In this document: piece by piece, positions 17,047 to 28,304 of the stretch
Layout: every line of letters begins with the position of its first letter
How positions within the stretch are numbered: position 1 is the stretch's first letter
Assembly: GCA_014385265.1 (NCBI GenBank)
Contig: JACRTJ010000022.1
Coordinates: 1 to 64,000, forward strand
Length of the DNA stretch: 64,000 nt
DNA from: Enterocloster hominis (ex Liu et al. 2021)
GTDB taxonomy: Bacteria > Bacillota > Clostridia > Lachnospirales > Lachnospiraceae
Direction of reading: 5' to 3'
Position numbers and translations under genes: made by a program
Notes under the pieces: generated by a model
The model's input: the letters and a program-made list of their open reading frames with translations, nothing else
The model's database searches: none
What the model was told of the DNA's origin: nothing

Positions 17047-18009
17047 ATGAAAGCCAGAATTGCAGGAATCGGCGCGTATGCACCGGAGAGAGTCGTGACC
17101 AACGACCAGCTATCAGAGATCGTGGATACCAGCGATGAATGGATCAGAAGCCGCACCGGCATATCGGAACGGCGGATCTCCACAGGGGAGACCACCAGGG
17201 ACCTGGCGGCGGAGGCGGCCAGGCGGGCGTTAAAGGCCGCGGGTGTGGATGCCCGGGAGCTGGACATCATCATCCTGGGAACCTCGTCGCCGGATAACAA
17301 TTATCCCAGCGACGCATGCAGCGTCCAGGCCATGATCGGCGCGGAAAACGCCGTGGCCTTTGATATTTCGGCGGCCTGCGCGGGATTTATCTTCGCCATG
17401 AATATCGTCCATGGATTTTTCCAGGCGGGGATCTATAAGACGGCCCTGATCATCGGAGCCGAGACCTTAAGCAAGGTGACGGACTGGACGGACCGGGGAA
17501 CCTGCGTGCTGTTTGGAGACGGAGCCGGGGCGGCAGTCTTAAAGGCAGAGGAAACGGGAGTCGTGGATATGCTCATGGGCTCCGACGGGACGAAGGGACC
17601 GATCCTTTCCTGCACCTCCAGGACCCTGGGAAATTTCCTTACGGGAACGAAGCCGGAGCTGGGGCTCATGACCATGGACGGTCAGGAGGTATTCCGGTTC
17701 GCAGTGAAAAAGGTACCCGAGAGCATTGAGATCCTTCTGGAACGGAATCATATTTCCAGGGAGGAGATCAAGTACTATGTGCTCCACCAGGCCAACGAGA
17801 GGATCGTAGAGGCAGCCGCCAGACGGTTAAAGGAGCCCATGGAAAAGTTCCCCATGACAATCAGTAAATATGGAAACACCTCTTCGGCTTCCATTCCGCT
17901 GCTTTTAAATGATATGGCGGAAAAAGATATGCTTCAGCCGGGAGATAAGATTATTTTGTCCGGGTTCGGCGCAGGGATGACCTGGGGAGCCGTACTCATG
18001 GAATGGTAA
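17047..18009 (+). CDS. fabH: Beta-ketoacyl-ACP synthase III
   Basis: A 320-residue KAS III enzyme that starts fatty acid chains by condensing acetyl-CoA (or a branched primer) with malonyl-ACP. The catalytic triad is visible: Cys111 in SAACAGF, His in LHQANERI and Asn in KYGNTSSAS. AAGGA precedes ATG 17047, and the start matches the usual KxRIxGIGxYxPE opening. It is the first gene of a ten-gene operon. Confidence 0.96.
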   Translation: MKARIAGIGAYAPERVVTNDQLSEIVDTSDEWIRSRTGISERRISTGETTRDLAAEAARRALKAAGVDARELDIIILGTSSPDNNYPSDACSVQAMIGAENAVAFDISAACAGFIFAMNIVHGFFQAGIYKTALIIGAETLSKVTDWTDRGTCVLFGDGAGAAVLKAEETGVVDMLMGSDGTKGPILSCTSRTLGNFLTGTKPELGLMTMDGQEVFRFAVKKVPESIEILLERNHISREEIKYYVLHQANERIVEAAARRLKEPMEKFPMTISKYGNTSSASIPLLLNDMAEKDMLQPGDKIILSGFGAGMTWGAVLMEW

Positions 18010-18041
18010 AAAATCAAAAAGAAAAAAAGGAGATCATGACC

Positions 18042-18272
18042 ATGTTAGAAAGAATGAAAGAGATCATCGCAGAGCAGTTAAACACAGACGCAGCAGCCAT
18101 CACAGAGGAATCCTCCTTTAAGGACGACCTGGGGGCCGATTCCCTGGATCTGTTTGAGATGGTAATGGCCCTGGAGGACGAGTATTCTGTGGAGATCCCG
18201 GCAGAGGATCTTCAGAATCTGCTGACTGTGGGAGATGTAATGAAGTATTTAAAGGATAAGGGCGTAGAATAA
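18042..18272 (+). CDS. acpP: Acyl carrier protein
   Basis: A 76-residue acidic helical protein carrying the growing acyl chain on a 4'-phosphopantetheine attached to Ser34 in GADSLDLFE. ATG 18042 has AAAGGAG nine bases upstream; ATG 18036 is too close and 18003 only reads through the end of fabH. Placed between fabH and fabK as in other Clostridia and streptococci. Confidence 0.96.
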   Translation: MLERMKEIIAEQLNTDAAAITEESSFKDDLGADSLDLFEMVMALEDEYSVEIPAEDLQNLLTVGDVMKYLKDKGVE

Positions 18273-18305
18273 GCCGCAGAGCGGTCGAAAAGGGTTGGAA
18301 ACGGA

Positions 18306-19229
18306 ATGAAAACTAGAATCACAGAATTGTTGGGAATTGAATATCCGGTCATCCAGGGCGGAATGGCCTGGGTGGCGGAGCATCATCTGGCAGCGGCCGT
18401 TTCTGAGGCCGGAGGCCTGGGACTCATCGGCGGCGCCAACGCGCCGGGCGAGGTGGTCCGCCAGGAGATCCGAAAGGCCAGGGAGCTGACGAAAAAGCCC
18501 ATCGGCGTCAACATCATGCTCATGAGCCCCTACGCCGATGAGGTGGCAAAGGTGGTCGTGGAGGAAGGCGTCCAGGTGGTGACTACCGGGGCCGGGAATC
18601 CTGGAAAGTACATGAAGATGTGGAAGGACGCCGGGATCGTGGTGATCCCTGTGGTGGCTTCCGTGGCCCTTGCAAAGCTCATGGAACGGGGCGGCGCTGA
18701 CGCCGTTGTGGCAGAGGGCACCGAGTCCGGCGGCCATATCGGTGAGGCCACCACCATGACCCTGGTTCCCCAGGTGGCGGATGCGGTCAGCATTCCGGTG
18801 ATCGCCGCCGGAGGCATCGGAGACGGACGCGGCATCGCGGCGGCCTTCATGCTGGGAGCGGAGGCGGTCCAGATGGGAACTCGGTTCGTGGTGTCAAAGG
18901 AGTCCATCGTCCATGAAAATTATAAGAAGCGGGTCATCGGAGCCAAGGACATCGACTCCGCCGTCACAGGCAGGAGCCACGGCCATCCGGTGCGCTGCTT
19001 AAGAAACCAGATGACCAGACAGTATGTGAAGCTGGAGGAAGAGGGAAAGAGCTTTGAGGAGCTGGAGTACCTGACCCTGGGCGGCCTCAGAAAGGCAGTC
19101 ATGGACGGCGATGTGACCGACGGCGTGGTCATGGCCGGACAGATCGCAGGTATGGTGAAAAAGGAACAGACCTGTAAGGAAATGATCGAAGAGATGATGG
19201 AGCAGGCAGAAAAGCTGCTGGCAAGATAA
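18306..19229 (+). CDS. fabK: Enoyl-ACP reductase II (FMN-dependent)
   Basis: A 307-residue TIM-barrel flavoprotein for the last reductive step of chain elongation, the triclosan-resistant replacement for FabI. Family marks are EYPVIQGGMAWVAEHHLAAA at the start, KPIGVNIMLMSP, TTGAGNPGKYM, AEGTESGGHIGE and the FMN phosphate loop AAGGIGDGRGIAAAFMLGA. Position between acpP and fabD separates it from the related nitronate monooxygenase-like gene at the end of the operon. Confidence 0.94.
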   Translation: MKTRITELLGIEYPVIQGGMAWVAEHHLAAAVSEAGGLGLIGGANAPGEVVRQEIRKARELTKKPIGVNIMLMSPYADEVAKVVVEEGVQVVTTGAGNPGKYMKMWKDAGIVVIPVVASVALAKLMERGGADAVVAEGTESGGHIGEATTMTLVPQVADAVSIPVIAAGGIGDGRGIAAAFMLGAEAVQMGTRFVVSKESIVHENYKKRVIGAKDIDSAVTGRSHGHPVRCLRNQMTRQYVKLEEEGKSFEELEYLTLGGLRKAVMDGDVTDGVVMAGQIAGMVKKEQTCKEMIEEMMEQAEKLLAR

Positions 19230-19243
19230 AGGCGGGAGAACAG

Positions 19244-20158
19244 ATGGGAAAGACGGCATTTATTTTTCCGGGACAGGGCGCGCAGGTCTGCGGCATGGGC
19301 CAGGATTTTTATGAACATACAGAGACGGGACGGAAAATTTTTGACCAGGCTTCAGAGCTTCTGGGATTTTCCATGCCAGAGCTGTGCTTTGAAAAAAATG
19401 ACCGGCTGGATATCACAGAGTATACCCAGGCGGCCATGGTGACAGTGAGCGTTGCCATGTTAAAGGTCATGGAGGAGCGGGGGTTCCGGCCGGATGTGAC
19501 GGCTGGCTTAAGCCTTGGAGAATACTGCGCCCTGGCAGCTTCCGGCGTTATGACTCCGGAGGACGCCATCCTTACGGTGCGCCGCCGGGGCATCCTCATG
19601 CAGGAGGCCGTTCCTGCCGGGATCGGGGGAATGAGCGCCGTCCTGGGGATGAACGCAGAGGCCATCGACCAGGTTGTGGATCCCATAGACGGAGTCCAGG
19701 TGGCGAATTATAACTGTCCGGGACAGATCGTTATTTCCGGAAGGCTGGAAGCAGTGGCACAGGCCGCAGAGCAGTTAAAGGCGGCAGGAGCCAAAAGAGT
19801 TCTGCCGTTAAACGTCAGCGGCCCCTTCCATTCCGCGCTCCTTAAGGAAGCTGGGGAAAAGCTTGGGAAATTCCTGGAAAATGTGAAGATTTCGGATCCC
19901 GTGATCCCCTATGCGGCCAATGTGACCGCAGAATATGTGACCCGGGCGGAGGAGGTAAAGCCTCTGCTGGAAAGACAGGTGTATTCTTCTGTAAAATGGC
20001 AGCAGAGTGTGGAGCGGATGATCGCAGACGGCGTGGACCGGTTCGTGGAGATCGGCCCTGGAAAGACCCTGACCGGCTTTGTAAAAAAGATCAGCCGGGA
20101 TGTGAAGGCCGTTAATATTGAAAAGCTGGACGATCTGGAAAAGTTAAAGGAACTGTAA
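19244..20158 (+). CDS. fabD: Malonyl-CoA:ACP transacylase
   Basis: A 304-residue acyltransferase that moves malonyl units from CoA to ACP. It begins [11 protein letters not shown], has the catalytic serine in [13 protein letters not shown], the malonyl-binding arginine in [12 protein letters not shown] and the catalytic histidine in [10 protein letters not shown]. It starts 14 bases after fabK. Confidence 0.95.
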   Translation: MGKTAFIFPGQGAQVCGMGQDFYEHTETGRKIFDQASELLGFSMPELCFEKNDRLDITEYTQAAMVTVSVAMLKVMEERGFRPDVTAGLSLGEYCALAASGVMTPEDAILTVRRRGILMQEAVPAGIGGMSAVLGMNAEAIDQVVDPIDGVQVANYNCPGQIVISGRLEAVAQAAEQLKAAGAKRVLPLNVSGPFHSALLKEAGEKLGKFLENVKISDPVIPYAANVTAEYVTRAEEVKPLLERQVYSSVKWQQSVERMIADGVDRFVEIGPGKTLTGFVKKISRDVKAVNIEKLDDLEKLKEL

Positions 20159-20171
20159 TAGGAGGCGGACC

Positions 20172-20915
20172 ATGGATTTAAGCGGAAAAATTGCTCTGGT
20201 GACAGGGGCTGGAAGAGGCATCGGGCGTCAGATCGCGCTGACCCTGGCTGGATACGGAGCCACAGTGATCGTAAATTACAATGGCTCTAAGGAAAAGGCA
20301 GAAGAGACAGTGAAGGAGATCGGGGAAAACGGCGGCCAGGCGGAGGCCATCCAGTGCAGTGTGGCAGATTTTTCCCAGTCCAGGGAGCTGATCGACACTA
20401 TCGTAAAGAAATACGGGCGGCTGGATATTTTAGTCAATAACGCCGGGATCACCAGGGATAATCTGATCATGAAAATGTCGGAGGACGATTTTGACGCGGT
20501 GGTCGCCACCAATCTGAAGGGGGCGTTCAACTGTGTGAAGCACGTTTCCCGCCAGATGCTAAAGCAGAGGAGCGGCCGGATCATCAATATCTCCTCGGTT
20601 TCAGGCGTTATGGGGAATGCAGGCCAGGCCAATTACTGCGCCTCCAAGGCGGGGCTCATCGGCCTTACAAAATCCGTGGCCAGGGAGCTGGGAAGCCGCG
20701 GGATCACGTCCAACGCAGTGGCTCCCGGTTTTATCCATACAGAAATGACAGACGTTCTGCCCGATGATGTGAAAAAGGCCATGGGGGACCAGATCCCCTT
20801 AAAACGGTTCGGGGAGACGCAGGATGTGGCGGAGGCAGTGGCCTTCCTGGCATCCGACGGGGCAGCATATATCACCGGCCAGGTCCTCCAGGTGGACGGC
20901 GGCATGGCCATGTAG
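20172..20915 (+). CDS. fabG: 3-oxoacyl-ACP reductase
   Basis: A 247-residue short-chain dehydrogenase that reduces beta-ketoacyl-ACP with NADPH. Cofactor motif TGAGRGIG, structural NNAG, and the catalytic Ser-Tyr-Lys set (INISSVSG, then NYCASKAG) are all present. AGGAGG lies directly upstream of ATG 20172. Confidence 0.95.
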   Translation: MDLSGKIALVTGAGRGIGRQIALTLAGYGATVIVNYNGSKEKAEETVKEIGENGGQAEAIQCSVADFSQSRELIDTIVKKYGRLDILVNNAGITRDNLIMKMSEDDFDAVVATNLKGAFNCVKHVSRQMLKQRSGRIINISSVSGVMGNAGQANYCASKAGLIGLTKSVARELGSRGITSNAVAPGFIHTEMTDVLPDDVKKAMGDQIPLKRFGETQDVAEAVAFLASDGAAYITGQVLQVDGGMAM

Positions 20916-20946
20916 GAGTCAGTGTGACAAAAAGGAGAGCAAGAGA

Positions 20947-22182
20947 ATGAACAGAGTTGTAGTAACTGGCATGGGCGCCATCACCCCCGTTGGAAACGAT
21001 GTGGATACGTTCTGGAACAGCTTAAAGCAGGGAACGGTGGGCATCGGGCCCATCACCAGCTTTGATACAGCAGATTATAAAGTAAAGCTGGCGGCAGAGG
21101 TGAAGGATTTTGACCCGAAGCAGTATATGGATCCCAAGGCTGCCAGAAGAATGGAGCGGTTCTCCCAGCTGGCTGTGGCCGCGTCAAAGCAGGCCTTAGA
21201 GGATGCGGGAATTGATATGGAAAAAGAGGATCCCTACCGGGTGGGCGTCTGCGTCAGCTCCGGCATCGGCAGCCTCCAGGCCATTGAACGGGAGTATCAG
21301 AAGCTTCTGGAAAAAGGGCCGGGACGGATCAATCCCCTTCTGGTGCCGTTAATGATCAGCAACATGGCCGCCGGAAACGTGTCTATCCAGTTTGGCTTAA
21401 AGGGCAAGAGCCTGAATGTGGTGACGGCCTGCGCCACCGGGACCCACTCCATCGGAGAGGCCATGCGGGCCATCCAGCACGGAGAGGCAGAGGTCATGGT
21501 GGCCGGGGGCACGGAAAGCTCCATTACTCCCATTGGTGTGGCTGGCTTCACAAGCCTGACGGCTCTTTCCACAGCGGAGGATCCTCTGCGGGCCTCCATT
21601 CCCTTTGATGCAGAGCGCGGCGGCTTTGTTATGGGCGAAGGCGCAGGCGTCGTGGTGCTGGAATCCCTGGAGCACGCAAAGGCCCGGGGCGCAAGGATCT
21701 ACGCAGAGTTAGCGGGCTATGGGGCCACCAGCGACGCCTATCATATCACCTCTCCGGCAGAGGACGGCAGCGGGGCTGCAAAGGCCATGGAATACGCTAT
21801 GAAGGACGCTGGAGTAAAGCCGGAGCAGATCGATTATGTCAATGCCCACGGCACAGGCACCCACCACAATGACCTGTTTGAGACGAAGGCCGTCAAGCTG
21901 GCCCTGGGAGACCAGGCATACAAAACAAGGATCAGCTCCACCAAGTCCATGGTGGGCCATCTGCTGGGAGCAGCCGGAGGCGTGGAGTTCATCGCCTGTG
22001 TGAAATCCATTGAAGACAGCTTTGTCCATGAGACAGCGGGCCTTCGCACTCCGGATCCGGAATGTGACCTGGACTATGTAATGGGCGGCGGCGTTTCCAT
22101 GGATGTGGATTGTGCAATCTCCAATTCCCTGGGCTTTGGCGGTCACAACGCCAGCCTGGTTGTAAAGAAGTTTGAAGAATAG
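20947..22182 (+). CDS. fabF: Beta-ketoacyl-ACP synthase II
   Basis: A 411-residue condensing enzyme for chain elongation. The Cys-His-His triad is visible: VTACATGTHS, NAHGTGTHHND and STKSMVGHLLGAAG. ATG 20947 follows AAAGGAG and matches the normal FabF start (NRVVVTGMG); the frame is open farther up only through the end of fabG. Confidence 0.96.
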   Translation: MNRVVVTGMGAITPVGNDVDTFWNSLKQGTVGIGPITSFDTADYKVKLAAEVKDFDPKQYMDPKAARRMERFSQLAVAASKQALEDAGIDMEKEDPYRVGVCVSSGIGSLQAIEREYQKLLEKGPGRINPLLVPLMISNMAAGNVSIQFGLKGKSLNVVTACATGTHSIGEAMRAIQHGEAEVMVAGGTESSITPIGVAGFTSLTALSTAEDPLRASIPFDAERGGFVMGEGAGVVVLESLEHAKARGARIYAELAGYGATSDAYHITSPAEDGSGAAKAMEYAMKDAGVKPEQIDYVNAHGTGTHHNDLFETKAVKLALGDQAYKTRISSTKSMVGHLLGAAGGVEFIACVKSIEDSFVHETAGLRTPDPECDLDYVMGGGVSMDVDCAISNSLGFGGHNASLVVKKFEE

Positions 22183-22193
22183 GAGTGAAGGCC

Positions 22194-22679
22194 ATGGAGA
22201 TCAAGGATGTCATCGAACTGATCAAAGCCGTTTCAGACAATGGGCTGACGGGCTTTAAGATCGAGCAGGGCGATACGAAGATCGTCATTAAAAAGGAGCA
22301 GCCGGCGGTCATCCAGGCGGTTCCGGCGCTGGCTGGATGCCAGCCGGCCGATGGAGCCGTGCCCCAGACCGTCCAGACCGTTTCCGGAATGCCGTTAAAC
22401 GGGAGCCAGGGCAGTCCTGCTCCGCAGACGGATACGGCTGTATCTGACCGGGTTGTTGCCTGTCCTCTGGTGGGAACGTTTTATTCCTCTCCGGCTCCGG
22501 ATGCCGAGGACTTTGTAAAGGTCGGAGACCATGTGAAAAAAGGCCAGGTCATCGGGATCGTGGAGGCCATGAAGCTGATGAATGAGATCGAATCCGAGTA
22601 TGACGGCGTGGTGGAGGCCATCCTTGTGAAAAACGAGGAGACCGTGGAATACGGCCAGCCGCTTTTCAGGATCCGTTAA
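22194..22679 (+). CDS. accB: Biotin carboxyl carrier protein of acetyl-CoA carboxylase
   Basis: A 161-residue protein. The N-terminal part is followed by a Pro/Ala/Gln-rich linker (about residues 40-85) and a C-terminal biotinyl domain with the lysine to be biotinylated in VEAMKLMNEI. It shuttles CO2 between AccC and the carboxyltransferase. ATG 22194 has AGGAG upstream, which also holds the alternative GTG at 22185. Confidence 0.95.
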   Translation: MEIKDVIELIKAVSDNGLTGFKIEQGDTKIVIKKEQPAVIQAVPALAGCQPADGAVPQTVQTVSGMPLNGSQGSPAPQTDTAVSDRVVACPLVGTFYSSPAPDAEDFVKVGDHVKKGQVIGIVEAMKLMNEIESEYDGVVEAILVKNEETVEYGQPLFRIR

Positions 22680-22697
22680 ACAACAGGAGGCAGAGAT

Positions 22698-23120
22698 ATG
22701 CTGGGAATTAAGGAAATCAAGGAGATCATCCCCCACCGCCATCCATTTCTTCTGGTGGACTGCATCGAGGAGCTGGAGCCGGGCGTGCGGGCTGTTGGAT
22801 ATAAAGCAGTCACATATAATGAGCCGTATTTTTCCGGCCATTTCCCGGAGGAGCCGGTGATGCCGGGTGTCCTGATCGTGGAGGCCCTGGCCCAGACAGG
22901 AGCCGTGGCCGTCCTCAGCATGGAGGAAAATAAGGGAAAAACGGCGTATTTCGGCGGCATGGACCGGGTGAAATTTAAGAAAAAGGTAGTTCCCGGCGAC
23001 AGACTCCGCCTGGAATGTGAGATCATTAAGCGGAAAGGGCCGGTGGGTGTTGGAAAGGCCACGGCCACCGTGGACGGAAAGATCGCAGTGAGCGCAGAGC
23101 TTACGTTTATGATCGGTTAG
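22698..23120 (+). CDS. fabZ: 3-hydroxyacyl-ACP dehydratase
   Basis: A 140-residue hot-dog-fold dehydratase. [11 protein letters not shown] near the start and [20 protein letters not shown], carrying the catalytic His and Glu, identify it. It lies between accB and accC, the usual clostridial order. Confidence 0.96.
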   Translation: MLGIKEIKEIIPHRHPFLLVDCIEELEPGVRAVGYKAVTYNEPYFSGHFPEEPVMPGVLIVEALAQTGAVAVLSMEENKGKTAYFGGMDRVKFKKKVVPGDRLRLECEIIKRKGPVGVGKATATVDGKIAVSAELTFMIG

Positions 23121-23133
23121 GGCTGGTGAAGAT

Positions 23134-24480
<1,347 letters not shown>

Positions 24481-24498
24481 TAGTGAAGGAGGTTTTCC

Positions 24499-26277
24499 AT
24501 GCTGCGGGATATGTTCAAGAAGACATATACAAGGATCGACACCAGATACCGCGCCCCGGAAGCGGAGCGGACGGAAAAACAGGAAGAGGAACCGGGGATT
24601 CCGGCGGGAATGTGGAGAAAGTGCAATAAGTGTGGGAAACCCATCTATGTGGAGGATGTAAGGGAGAATTTTTACGTCTGCCCCAAATGCGGAGGCTATT
24701 TCCGCGTCCATGCCTGGAGGAGGATCCAGATGGTCACGGATCCCGGCACCTTTGAGGAATGGGATCGGGAAATGGAGGTCTCCAACCCCTTAAACTTCCC
24801 TGGATATGAAAAAAAGCTGGAGGCAGCCAGGGAAAAGTCCAGGCTCAACGAGGCCATCGTCACCGGCTGCGGAAAGATCGGCGGCAATCTGGCGGTGATC
24901 GGCGTCTGTGATGCCAGGTTCCTAATGAGCAGCATGGGCCACAATGTGGGTGAGAAGATCACCAGGGCTGTGGAACGGGCCACCAGGGAAAAGCTTCCAG
25001 TGGTGCTTTTTGCCTGCTCCGGCGGCGCCAGGATGCAGGAAGGGATCGTTTCCCTAATGCAGATGGCCAAGACGGCGGCGGCCCTTAAGCACCACCATGA
25101 TGCGGGCCAGCTCTTTGTCAGCGTGCTGACGGATCCTACCACCGGAGGCGTCACCGCCAGCTTTGCCATGCTGGGAGATATCATCCTGGCGGAACCGGGG
25201 GCCCTCATCGGCTTTGCCGGCCCCAGGGTCATCGAGCAGACCATCGGCCAGAAGCTGCCGGAGGGGTTCCAGAGAGCAGAGTTTCTTCTGGATCACGGCT
25301 TTGTGGATAAGATCGTGGAGAGAAAGGAATTAAAACAGACCCTGGAGACCATCCTGCGGCTCCATCGGAAAGAGGAAGGAACAGCTGGCGGAGACAGCGT
25401 TAGGAACGGCGGCGGGGCGCGGAAGCAGGAAGAGAGCTCCGACGGCATCAAAGGCTCTCTTCTTTCAGCCGTCCAGAACCGGGCCGGAGCCGTGATCCGA
25501 AGCGCCTGGGATTCGGTGCTCCTTTCCAGGAAGGCCGACCGGCTGGTGGCTTCTGATTATATTGATGCATTATTTGAAAATTTCATGGAATTTCATGGAG
25601 ACCGGTACTTCAAAGACGACGGGGCCATCATCGGCGGGATCGCAGAGTTCCATGGGATCCCTGTGACGGTGATCGGACAGGAGAAGGGAAAGACCACTAA
25701 AGACAATATCCACCGGAATTTCGGGATGCCTTCTCCTGATGGCTACCGGAAGGCCCTGCGGCTCATGAAGCAGGCGGAGACCTTTGGCCGTCCGGTGATC
25801 TGCTTTGTGGATACCCCCGGCGCATTCTGCGGCCTTGAGGCCGAGGAGCGGGGCCAGGGCGAGGCCATTGCCAGAAATCTTATGGAGATGTCGGGGCTTA
25901 AGGTTCCGGTGCTCTCCATTGTCATTGGAGAAGGCGGGAGCGGCGGCGCCCTGGCCATGGCCGTGGCCAACGAGGTATGGATGATGGAAAACGCCATTTA
26001 TTCCGTACTGTCGCCGGAGGGCTTTGCCTCGATCCTCTGGAAGGACAGCAAGCGGGCCGGAGAGGCGGCCGGAGTCATGAAGATCACGGCCAGAGAGCTT
26101 TATGAGCTGGGGATCATCGAGCGGGTGATCCCGGAGGAGGAGCCGGCATGTAAGGAAACGCTTCCGGCCATTGCTTCTTATCTGGACCAGGCCTTAAGCC
26201 GGTTCCTGGAGGACTGGAGAGACGTGGATCCGGAGGAGACGGCATTCCTCCGGTATGAGCGGTTCCGCAGATTTTAG
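24499..26277 (+). CDS. accDA: Fused acetyl-CoA carboxylase carboxyltransferase, beta plus alpha subunits
   Basis: A 592-residue protein joining AccD and AccA in one chain. Residues 1-290 are AccD-like, with a zinc ribbon (Cys42, Cys45, Cys61, Cys64) and the crotonase-like core ([33 protein letters not shown]). After a Gly/Glu-rich linker at about residues 295-325, the rest is AccA-like ([47 protein letters not shown]). It transfers CO2 from carboxybiotin to acetyl-CoA, making malonyl-CoA. In most bacteria these are two genes; the frame here is continuous with no frameshift sign, so the fusion appears genuine. Confidence 0.93.
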   Translation: MLRDMFKKTYTRIDTRYRAPEAERTEKQEEEPGIPAGMWRKCNKCGKPIYVEDVRENFYVCPKCGGYFRVHAWRRIQMVTDPGTFEEWDREMEVSNPLNFPGYEKKLEAAREKSRLNEAIVTGCGKIGGNLAVIGVCDARFLMSSMGHNVGEKITRAVERATREKLPVVLFACSGGARMQEGIVSLMQMAKTAAALKHHHDAGQLFVSVLTDPTTGGVTASFAMLGDIILAEPGALIGFAGPRVIEQTIGQKLPEGFQRAEFLLDHGFVDKIVERKELKQTLETILRLHRKEEGTAGGDSVRNGGGARKQEESSDGIKGSLLSAVQNRAGAVIRSAWDSVLLSRKADRLVASDYIDALFENFMEFHGDRYFKDDGAIIGGIAEFHGIPVTVIGQEKGKTTKDNIHRNFGMPSPDGYRKALRLMKQAETFGRPVICFVDTPGAFCGLEAEERGQGEAIARNLMEMSGLKVPVLSIVIGEGGSGGALAMAVANEVWMMENAIYSVLSPEGFASILWKDSKRAGEAAGVMKITARELYELGIIERVIPEEEPACKETLPAIASYLDQALSRFLEDWRDVDPEETAFLRYERFRRF

Positions 26278-26313
26278 GACAGACCGGCCGTAAGCCGGGG
26301 AAAAGAGGGAGTT

Positions 26314-27471
26314 ATGGGAGAAGCAGCGTTACAGTTAAAGCCGTTGAAGATCGGTCCACTGACGGCAGAATACCCGGTGATCCAGGGCGGCATGGGCGTT
26401 GGGATCAGCCTTTCGTCCCTGGCGGGGGCTGTGGCAAAGGCCGGAGGGATCGGGATCATTTCCACGGCCCAGATCGGCTTTAAGGATCCGGATTTTTTAA
26501 AGGATCCCATGGGAGCCAATCTGAGAGCCATCCATGAGGAGCTTAAAAAGGCCAGGAAGACCGCCCCGGAGGGGATCCTGGGCTTTAATATCATGGTAGC
26601 TACGAAGGAGTACGCCCGGTATGTGAAGGAGGCCGTGAAGGCTGGAGCGGATGTGATCATCTCCGGCGCGGGGCTTCCGGTGGATCTGCCCAGATATGTG
26701 AAGGAGGCTGCAGAGGAAATGGGGGAAGAGTGTCTTCGCCGTCCCATGCTGGCTCCCATTGTTTCCTCCATCAAGTCGGCGTCGGTGATCTGCAAGATGT
26801 GGGACCGGAAGCATAAGACGGCTCCGGACTTTGTGGTGGTGGAGGGGCCATGTGCCGGAGGCCACCTGGGATTTTCCAGGGAAGAGCTTTCTGAATATGA
26901 AGTTGACACTCAGTATGTGTCAAAAACGTATAAAAGAGAGAAGTATGAAGCGGAGATCCGCGGCATCATCGGCGTGGTGAAGGAGTTTGCCGGAAAGTAT
27001 AAAAAGGAGATCCCGGTGGTGACGGCCGGAGGGATCTTTGACCATGAGGACGTGCTGCGCCAGCTCCGTCTGGGGGCCGACGGCGTCCAGGTGGCGACCC
27101 GTTTCGTGACCACAGAGGAATGTGACGCGGATCCTGCCTATAAGCAGGCGTATCTGGATGCGGAGGAAAAGGACATCGTGATCGTAAAGAGCCCGGTGGG
27201 AATGCCTGGAAGGGCCATACGGAACCGGTTCCTGGAAAGGGTCCAGGAGGGAAGGATCCCGGTGAAGGGGTGCTTCCGGTGCCTGGAGCACTGCAATCCG
27301 GCGGAGACCCCGTACTGCATCACCCGAGCGCTCATCCATGCTGCTGAGGGAAATATAGAGGAAGCCCTGCTGTTCTGCGGAAGCAACGCGTACCGGTGCA
27401 AGAGGATCGAGACTGTGCCGGAGGTAATGCGGAAGCTTTGCGGCGTGGAGCCGGAGGAGGAAAGCGAATAA
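26314..27471 (+). CDS. Nitronate monooxygenase-like flavoprotein
   Basis: A 385-residue TIM-barrel flavin enzyme related to FabK and 2-nitropropane dioxygenase. YPVIQGGMGVGISLSSLAGA opens it, VEGPCAGGHLG and VVTAGGIFDHEDVLRQLRLGADGVQVATRF form the FMN site. The C-terminal part has extra cysteines (CFRCLEHCNP, PYC) that could bind metal or a cluster. It comes last in the fatty acid operon, 36 bases after accDA, so a lipid-linked redox role is possible, but the reaction is not known. Confidence 0.82.
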   Translation: MGEAALQLKPLKIGPLTAEYPVIQGGMGVGISLSSLAGAVAKAGGIGIISTAQIGFKDPDFLKDPMGANLRAIHEELKKARKTAPEGILGFNIMVATKEYARYVKEAVKAGADVIISGAGLPVDLPRYVKEAAEEMGEECLRRPMLAPIVSSIKSASVICKMWDRKHKTAPDFVVVEGPCAGGHLGFSREELSEYEVDTQYVSKTYKREKYEAEIRGIIGVVKEFAGKYKKEIPVVTAGGIFDHEDVLRQLRLGADGVQVATRFVTTEECDADPAYKQAYLDAEEKDIVIVKSPVGMPGRAIRNRFLERVQEGRIPVKGCFRCLEHCNPAETPYCITRALIHAAEGNIEEALLFCGSNAYRCKRIETVPEVMRKLCGVEPEEESE

Positions 27472-27516
27472 ATCCCGCCCTTCTGTCATAAAATCTGGCA
27501 GAGGGGTGGGATTTTT
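27470..27516 (+). terminator. Strong terminator of the fatty acid operon, overlapping the spmA ribosome site
   Basis: An 18-bp stem with three G-T wobbles (27470-27487 with 27497-27514, loop of nine) is followed by a T tract. The 5' arm begins at the stop codon of the upstream gene. The 3' arm contains GAGGGGTGGG at 27501-27510, the only Shine-Dalgarno for spmA, so read-through RNA would have that site buried. Confidence 0.88.
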
Positions 27517-27518
27517 AT

Positions 27519-28124
27519 ATGTTAAATTATCTGTGGGCCGGGATGATGGCCCTGGGGATCCTGTGGGGAGCGTTCCATGGAAATCTGGCCCAGGTGACCA
27601 ATGGAGCCCTGGATTCGGCCAGGGAGGCAGTGACCCTGTGCTTAACGATGCTGGGGATCATGTCCTTCTGGTGCGGGATCCTTAAGGTCGGGGAAGAGGC
27701 CGGGCTCATCGAGGCGCTGACAAAAAAGATGAGGCCGGTGATCCGGCTTTTATTTCCGGATATGCCGGAGGACCATCCGGCGGCGGCCCATATCTCCACC
27801 AATATGATCGCCAATATGCTGGGCCTGGGCTGGGCGGCGACCCCCGCCGGGCTAAAGGCCATGGAGGAACTGGAAGCTTTGGAGGAGGAGCGGAGAAGGC
27901 AGAAAAAGCCGGGGGCCTTCGGAAGGGGAACGGCCAGTAATGAAATGTGTACGTTTCTGATCGTCAATATCTCGTCCCTTCAGCTGATCCCCATTAATAT
28001 GATCGCCTACCGGAGCCAGTACGGCAGCGTGAGCCCGTCTGCCATCGTGGGCCCGGCGCTGGCGGCGACGGCGGTGAGCACTCTGACAGGGGTGGCGTAC
28101 TGTCTTCTGAAACGGAGGAGGTGA
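27519..28124 (+). CDS. spmA: Spore maturation protein A
   Basis: A 201-residue membrane protein of the nucleoside-recognition (Gate) family, needed in Bacillus for spore core dehydration and heat resistance. It begins NYLWAGMMALGILWGAFHGN, has DHPAAAHISTNMIANMLGLGWAATPAGLKAM and closes with NEMCTFLIVNISSLQLIP. Its usual neighbour spmB is not next to it but 28.6 kb away at 56731. Translation start lies within reach of the terminator hairpin described above. Confidence 0.92.
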   Translation: MLNYLWAGMMALGILWGAFHGNLAQVTNGALDSAREAVTLCLTMLGIMSFWCGILKVGEEAGLIEALTKKMRPVIRLLFPDMPEDHPAAAHISTNMIANMLGLGWAATPAGLKAMEELEALEEERRRQKKPGAFGRGTASNEMCTFLIVNISSLQLIPINMIAYRSQYGSVSPSAIVGPALAATAVSTLTGVAYCLLKRRR

Positions 28125-28157
28125 GGAGATCCTGATACGATTTTATACCGGAGACAC

Positions 28158-28186
28158 TTGACATTTTTCATTTATATATATATCAT
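28158..28186 (+). promoter_or_regulatory. Promoter reading toward the small-peptide gene on the opposite strand
   Basis: TTGACA (28158-28163), 17-bp spacer, TATCAT (28181-28186). No convincing + strand gene follows: ATG 28191 has no ribosome site. Its RNA would run antisense to the 3' end of the 27-residue peptide gene at 28305-28388. Confidence 0.65.
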
Positions 28187-28221
28187 CAATATGAAAACAG
28201 CCAATAGTTTCATCTGCAAAA

Positions 28222-28264
28222 GCGAAACCCCAGAGGAGGTGCTGACTCCGCTGGGGTTTCTCGC
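28222..28264 (-). terminator. Terminator of the small hydrophobic peptide gene
   Basis: Stem GCGAAACCCCAG / CTGGGGTTTCTCGC; on the minus strand it ends in CGCTTTTGC. It lies about 40 bases after the peptide stop codon. On the + strand it would sit in the proposed antisense RNA. Confidence 0.7.
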
Positions 28265-28304
28265 TCGTTTCGGTGAGCTGGTCCGTTCAGGCTGTTACTG
28301 TCCG

